The notes beneath the pieces were generated by a model, which searched no databases, was not told the origin of the DNA, and worked only from the letters and a program-made list of their open reading frames with translations. Position numbers and translations under genes: made by a program. From Sedimentisphaerales bacterium (GTDB lineage Bacteria > Planctomycetota > Phycisphaerae > Sedimentisphaerales > Anaerobacaceae): a DNA stretch of 8,421 nucleotides. The number at the start of each line of letters is the position of its first letter. Within the stretch, counting starts at the first letter, position 1. Below, in pieces: positions 6,794 through 8,421 of this stretch. The stretch lies in the NCBI GenBank assembly GCA_016933985.1, contig JAFGTU010000156.1:1-8421 (forward strand), in the 5' to 3' direction.

Positions 6794-8047
6794 TTATCGT
6801 CTCTCCCCGGCCTCTTGGCAAGCAAAATTTGCCGAAAAGGTCAGTTTAGGGTCAGTCGCGTTCCGCTCCGGGGTCTGCAAGTGTGCCGTTGCCGCCGCCG
6901 CAACCTGCTGTCTTTGTGCCTCAGTCACTTGGCTGTAATGCTTCTCCGTCGTGCCGATGTCGGCGTGTCCCATAAGCATTTTGACGACGTTTATCGGCTG
7001 ACCATCCTGAATCCAGTTTTGGCAGCAGCACTTTCGCAGCGTGTGAATCGACAGGCTCTTGCCGCCCGGCTTGATACCCGCTCGGCGAATACGTCTCTTG
7101 AACCGCGTCAATATGTTATTGCCGTAGCCTCTGCTGCGCCAAGCCCGTCCCTCGGCCCGGTACGCTTGCCACTTGGCAACGACGCGGTCGAATCTTTTCC
7201 TGCTCATCAAGGCATAGGGCACACCTTCCGGCGCTTCGGCCTGTACCCTCAGCAGCAGGTCGATTGTCTGTTGCGGCAAGGGGATAGTCCGAAGCTCGTT
7301 GTCCTTAATGTCGAACGGCGGCAAGGTATCTGTCCCGGCGTACCTGACAACGCTGACCTGTCCGGTCTCAAAGTCTATGTCTGACCATCGGAGCGCAACG
7401 CCCTCAGTCAGCCTCAGCCCGGCGGTATAGCACAGAGCATAAAACGCCTGCTCTCTCAGTGAAGGCGCCACGTCCAGCAGCTTTCGGTATTCGCCCCGGT
7501 CAAGGTAGTACCAAGCCGTCACCGATGTTTTCGGCCCGCGCAGTTTCTTGAAGGGATTCCGGGCGATAAAGTCCCTGCTTTCGGCGTCACCGAAAAGAGT
7601 CTTGCACTGCCGCAAAATCTGAGAACGAGTCCAGGCGCTCAGAGGCTTGTCACCCTGTTTCGGACGCAACTCGGCAAGAAACATCTCGGCGGCTTGCGGT
7701 GTTATCTGCCGCAAGAGAGTCGTTTCCCTGAAATAATCACACAGCCGGGCAATCGTGCCCTCATACAAGCCGACTGTCGCTGGCCGGAGTCCCTGACCTC
7801 TTGCCCGATACTGCAACCACCATCGGCAATACTCCGCAAGCGTCTCTGTCGATAAGTCACGCGGAGCGCCGCTCCGAAGCTCAGCCGCTTTCGCCGACTG
7901 AAATTTCTCTGCGTCCAGCTTGCGGGAAAAGGTCTTGCTGTACCGCTTCTGCTTGCCGCTCCCCGGCGCGTAATCCCCAAACCACCTAACGCGCCACTGT
8001 GTTTTCGTACCGTTTCGACAACGATACAGTCCAACTCTGTCCGTCAT
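6794..8047 (-). CDS. Tyrosine recombinase (phage/island-type integrase)
   Basis: The 417-residue protein carries the whole active site of the lambda-integrase family: R212 in TAGLRLTEG, K248 in DIKDNELRTIPL, H335 and R338 in HTLRK, H361 in LMGHADIG, and nucleophile Y371 in EKHYS. Such enzymes cut and rejoin DNA through a 3'-phosphotyrosine to insert or remove an element at an attachment site. Residues about 1-60 look like an arm-binding or AP2-like N-terminus, about 63-165 form the SAM-like core-binding domain, and about 180-380 the catalytic domain. A C-terminal tail (about 388-417) follows. Three adjacent cysteines (340-342), just after the HxxR box, are unusual. ATG 8047 is supported by GAGGTGA at 8058-8052, the best Shine-Dalgarno in the window. 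It lies next to tRNA-Val and downstream of a structured leader. Nothing indicates inactivation. Confidence 0.95.
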   Translation of the reverse strand: MTDRVGLYRCRNGTKTQWRVRWFGDYAPGSGKQKRYSKTFSRKLDAEKFQSAKAAELRSGAPRDLSTETLAEYCRWWLQYRARGQGLRPATVGLYEGTIARLCDYFRETTLLRQITPQAAEMFLAELRPKQGDKPLSAWTRSQILRQCKTLFGDAESRDFIARNPFKKLRGPKTSVTAWYYLDRGEYRKLLDVAPSLREQAFYALCYTAGLRLTEGVALRWSDIDFETGQVSVVRYAGTDTLPPFDIKDNELRTIPLPQQTIDLLLRVQAEAPEGVPYALMSRKRFDRVVAKWQAYRAEGRAWRSRGYGNNILTRFKRRIRRAGIKPGGKSLSIHTLRKCCCQNWIQDGQPINVVKMLMGHADIGTTEKHYSQVTEAQRQQVAAAATAHLQTPERNATDPKLTFSANFACQEAGERR

Positions 8048-8051
8048 AATG

Positions 8052-8058
8052 TCACCTC
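8052..8058 (-). promoter_or_regulatory. Ribosome binding site of the integrase gene
   Basis: GAGGTGA on the minus strand ends four bases before the ATG at 8047, with its GAGG core seven bases away. It decides this start, and it sits nine bases past the last arm of the leader hairpins. Confidence 0.75.
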
Positions 8059-8060
8059 AC

Positions 8061-8180
8061 TTTGAACAGAATCCCCAGGTTTGTATGCGTCGTAAGAAAC
8101 GCCGCCGCGCTCGCGCAGACCGGCGAACCTGGGGATTTTTGTTTTGAGTTCAAAATGAATTGTCTTACGTTCATACAATT
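8061..8180 (-). promoter_or_regulatory. Structured integrase leader with interleaved inverted repeats
   Basis: On the minus strand, four arms occur in the order A1, B1, A2, B2. A1 (8178-8163, TTGTATGAACGTAAGA) pairs with A2 (8097-8081) through 14 base pairs around a 2/3-base internal loop. B1 (8137-8126, AATCCCCAGGTT) pairs perfectly over 12 bases with B2 (8081-8070). Flanking TTTGAAC (8154-8148) and GTTCAAA (8067-8061) extend B. The A and B pairings cross, so they form either a pseudoknot or two alternative folds. A GC-rich stretch lies inside the B loop, and a small AATTGT/ACAATT hairpin overlaps A1. The predicted promoter would start the transcript near A1. The same repeats could instead be DNA sites for the integrase or a repressor. 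Confidence 0.5.
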
Positions 8181-8183
8181 GTC

Positions 8184-8211
8184 ATTCTACCACAACCGCA
8201 GACTATTGCAA
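8184..8211 (-). promoter_or_regulatory. Putative sigma70-like promoter of the integrase gene
   Basis: On the minus strand TTGCAA (8211-8206) and TAGAAT (8189-8184) are separated by 16 bases; the -10 matches five of six consensus bases. The expected start near 8177 places the integrase ATG after a leader of about 130 bases. A perfect TTGACA upstream (8234-8229) has TTGCAA or TGCAAT at 17-18 bases as a poorer -10, so a second overlapping promoter is possible. Confidence 0.5.
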
Positions 8212-8421
8212 GCCCAAAATTGAGAAAATGTCAAAAAAATGTTCACCACGTTTGCGCAGGATCGACGAACGCAAGCGCGCCCGATGCAGAACACCCCCGG
8301 ATTTAGGCGCCTCTCGCTTGTCGATGCCGTCAGGCAAGTGGACTTTCCTTCCCCCAGAGGAAGTTAAGTCATTGCCTTTGGGTTTTATCTTTGACAGCAC
8401 TTCCCCCAGCCTTGCCTCGGC
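8203..8421 (-). CDS. Small mobile-element-type protein, C-terminal part only, possibly truncated
   Basis: The minus-strand frame is open from the right edge to TAG at 8203-8205 (72 residues seen). The visible part starts AEARLGEVLSKIKPKGND, followed by SSGGRK and LPDGIDKREA. This resembles small phage and island proteins with an RLGE(L/M)L helix, a basic linker and a GI.KK.S helix, sometimes annotated near DUF3102; I am not sure of the family. In those proteins the last motif leads into a helical RA..IA.NP segment, which is missing here. Instead the frame continues with about 34 residues of no recognised pattern (KSGGVLHRARL and on). The gene may therefore be broken or fused to unrelated sequence where the integrase promoter begins. 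The promoter -35 overlaps its stop region. A GTG at 8400 could be an internal start, but the similarity continues upstream of it. Confidence 0.45.
   Translation of the reverse strand, partial: AEARLGEVLSKIKPKGNDLTSSGGRKVHLPDGIDKREAPKSGGVLHRARLRSSILRKRGEHFFDIFSILGLQ

Larger units (their letters stand above)
6751..8421. mobile_element. Putative end of an integrative element beside tRNA-Val
   Basis: A complete tyrosine recombinase directly beside a tRNA gene is the usual sign of an integrated island or prophage. Here the integrase is on the 5' side of the tRNA, so the element would extend right, beyond the window. I found no second copy of any tRNA segment in the window, so the attachment repeat is not located and both the left boundary and the extent are assumptions. 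Confidence 0.35.

Noticed and set aside
6767..7384. A 205-codon + strand open frame
   Set aside because: It is antisense to the catalytic part of the integrase, and its composition (rich in Arg, Leu, Ser) is that of a shadow frame.
8070..8141. Inverted repeat plus TTTTTG as a + strand terminator
   Set aside because: The loop is 44 bases and no + strand gene ends nearby. The arrangement is better explained as the leader of the minus-strand integrase gene.

Overview
The window looks like a bacterial chromosome segment of moderate GC with accessory DNA at both ends. The intergenic DNA holds degenerate, GTG-rich short repeats of a kind I associate with metagenome-assembled Planctomycetota, Omnitrophota and similar bacteria. 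Shine-Dalgarno signals are weak at most genes, and the two-gene polyamine cluster also fits that kind of host. Phylum placement is a guess: a PVC-group or similar uncultured bacterium is plausible, but nothing here proves it.

Layout. (1) 1-3425, minus strand: a very long open frame that runs off the left edge (1141 residues visible). It encodes a single-chain type IIG restriction enzyme/N6-adenine methyltransferase with an N-terminal PD-(D/E)XK-like nuclease motif, methylase motifs GQYFT, DPACGSGSF and NPPY, and a C-terminal target-recognition region. (2) 3426-4157: a gene-free, pyrimidine-rich spacer between divergent genes, with a GC-rich hairpin repeat and two clusters of degenerate 10-11 base repeats. 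(3) 4158-6531, plus strand: a tight two-gene operon, a bacterial deoxyhypusine-synthase-like enzyme followed 16 bases later by a fold-III PLP ornithine/lysine decarboxylase. (4) 6677-6750, minus strand: tRNA-Val with anticodon TAC. (5) 6794-8047, minus strand: an intact tyrosine recombinase ending 43 bases upstream of the tRNA 5' end. (6) 8061-8211: a putative integrase promoter and a leader carrying interleaved inverted repeats. (7) 8203 to the right edge, minus strand: the C-terminal part of a small, possibly truncated gene.

How the parts work together. The decarboxylase would make putrescine from ornithine (or cadaverine from lysine), and the deoxyhypusine-synthase-like enzyme would transfer an aminobutyl group to an amine. 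Bacteria do not use eIF5A, so the likely product is a free polyamine such as homospermidine or spermidine rather than hypusine. The integrase next to tRNA-Val marks the probable edge of an integrative element extending to the right. The restriction-modification gene at the left is typical accessory cargo, but nothing in the window shows that it belongs to the same element.

The least explained structures are the interleaved inverted repeats in the integrase leader and the integrase lying on the 5' rather than the 3' side of the tRNA.
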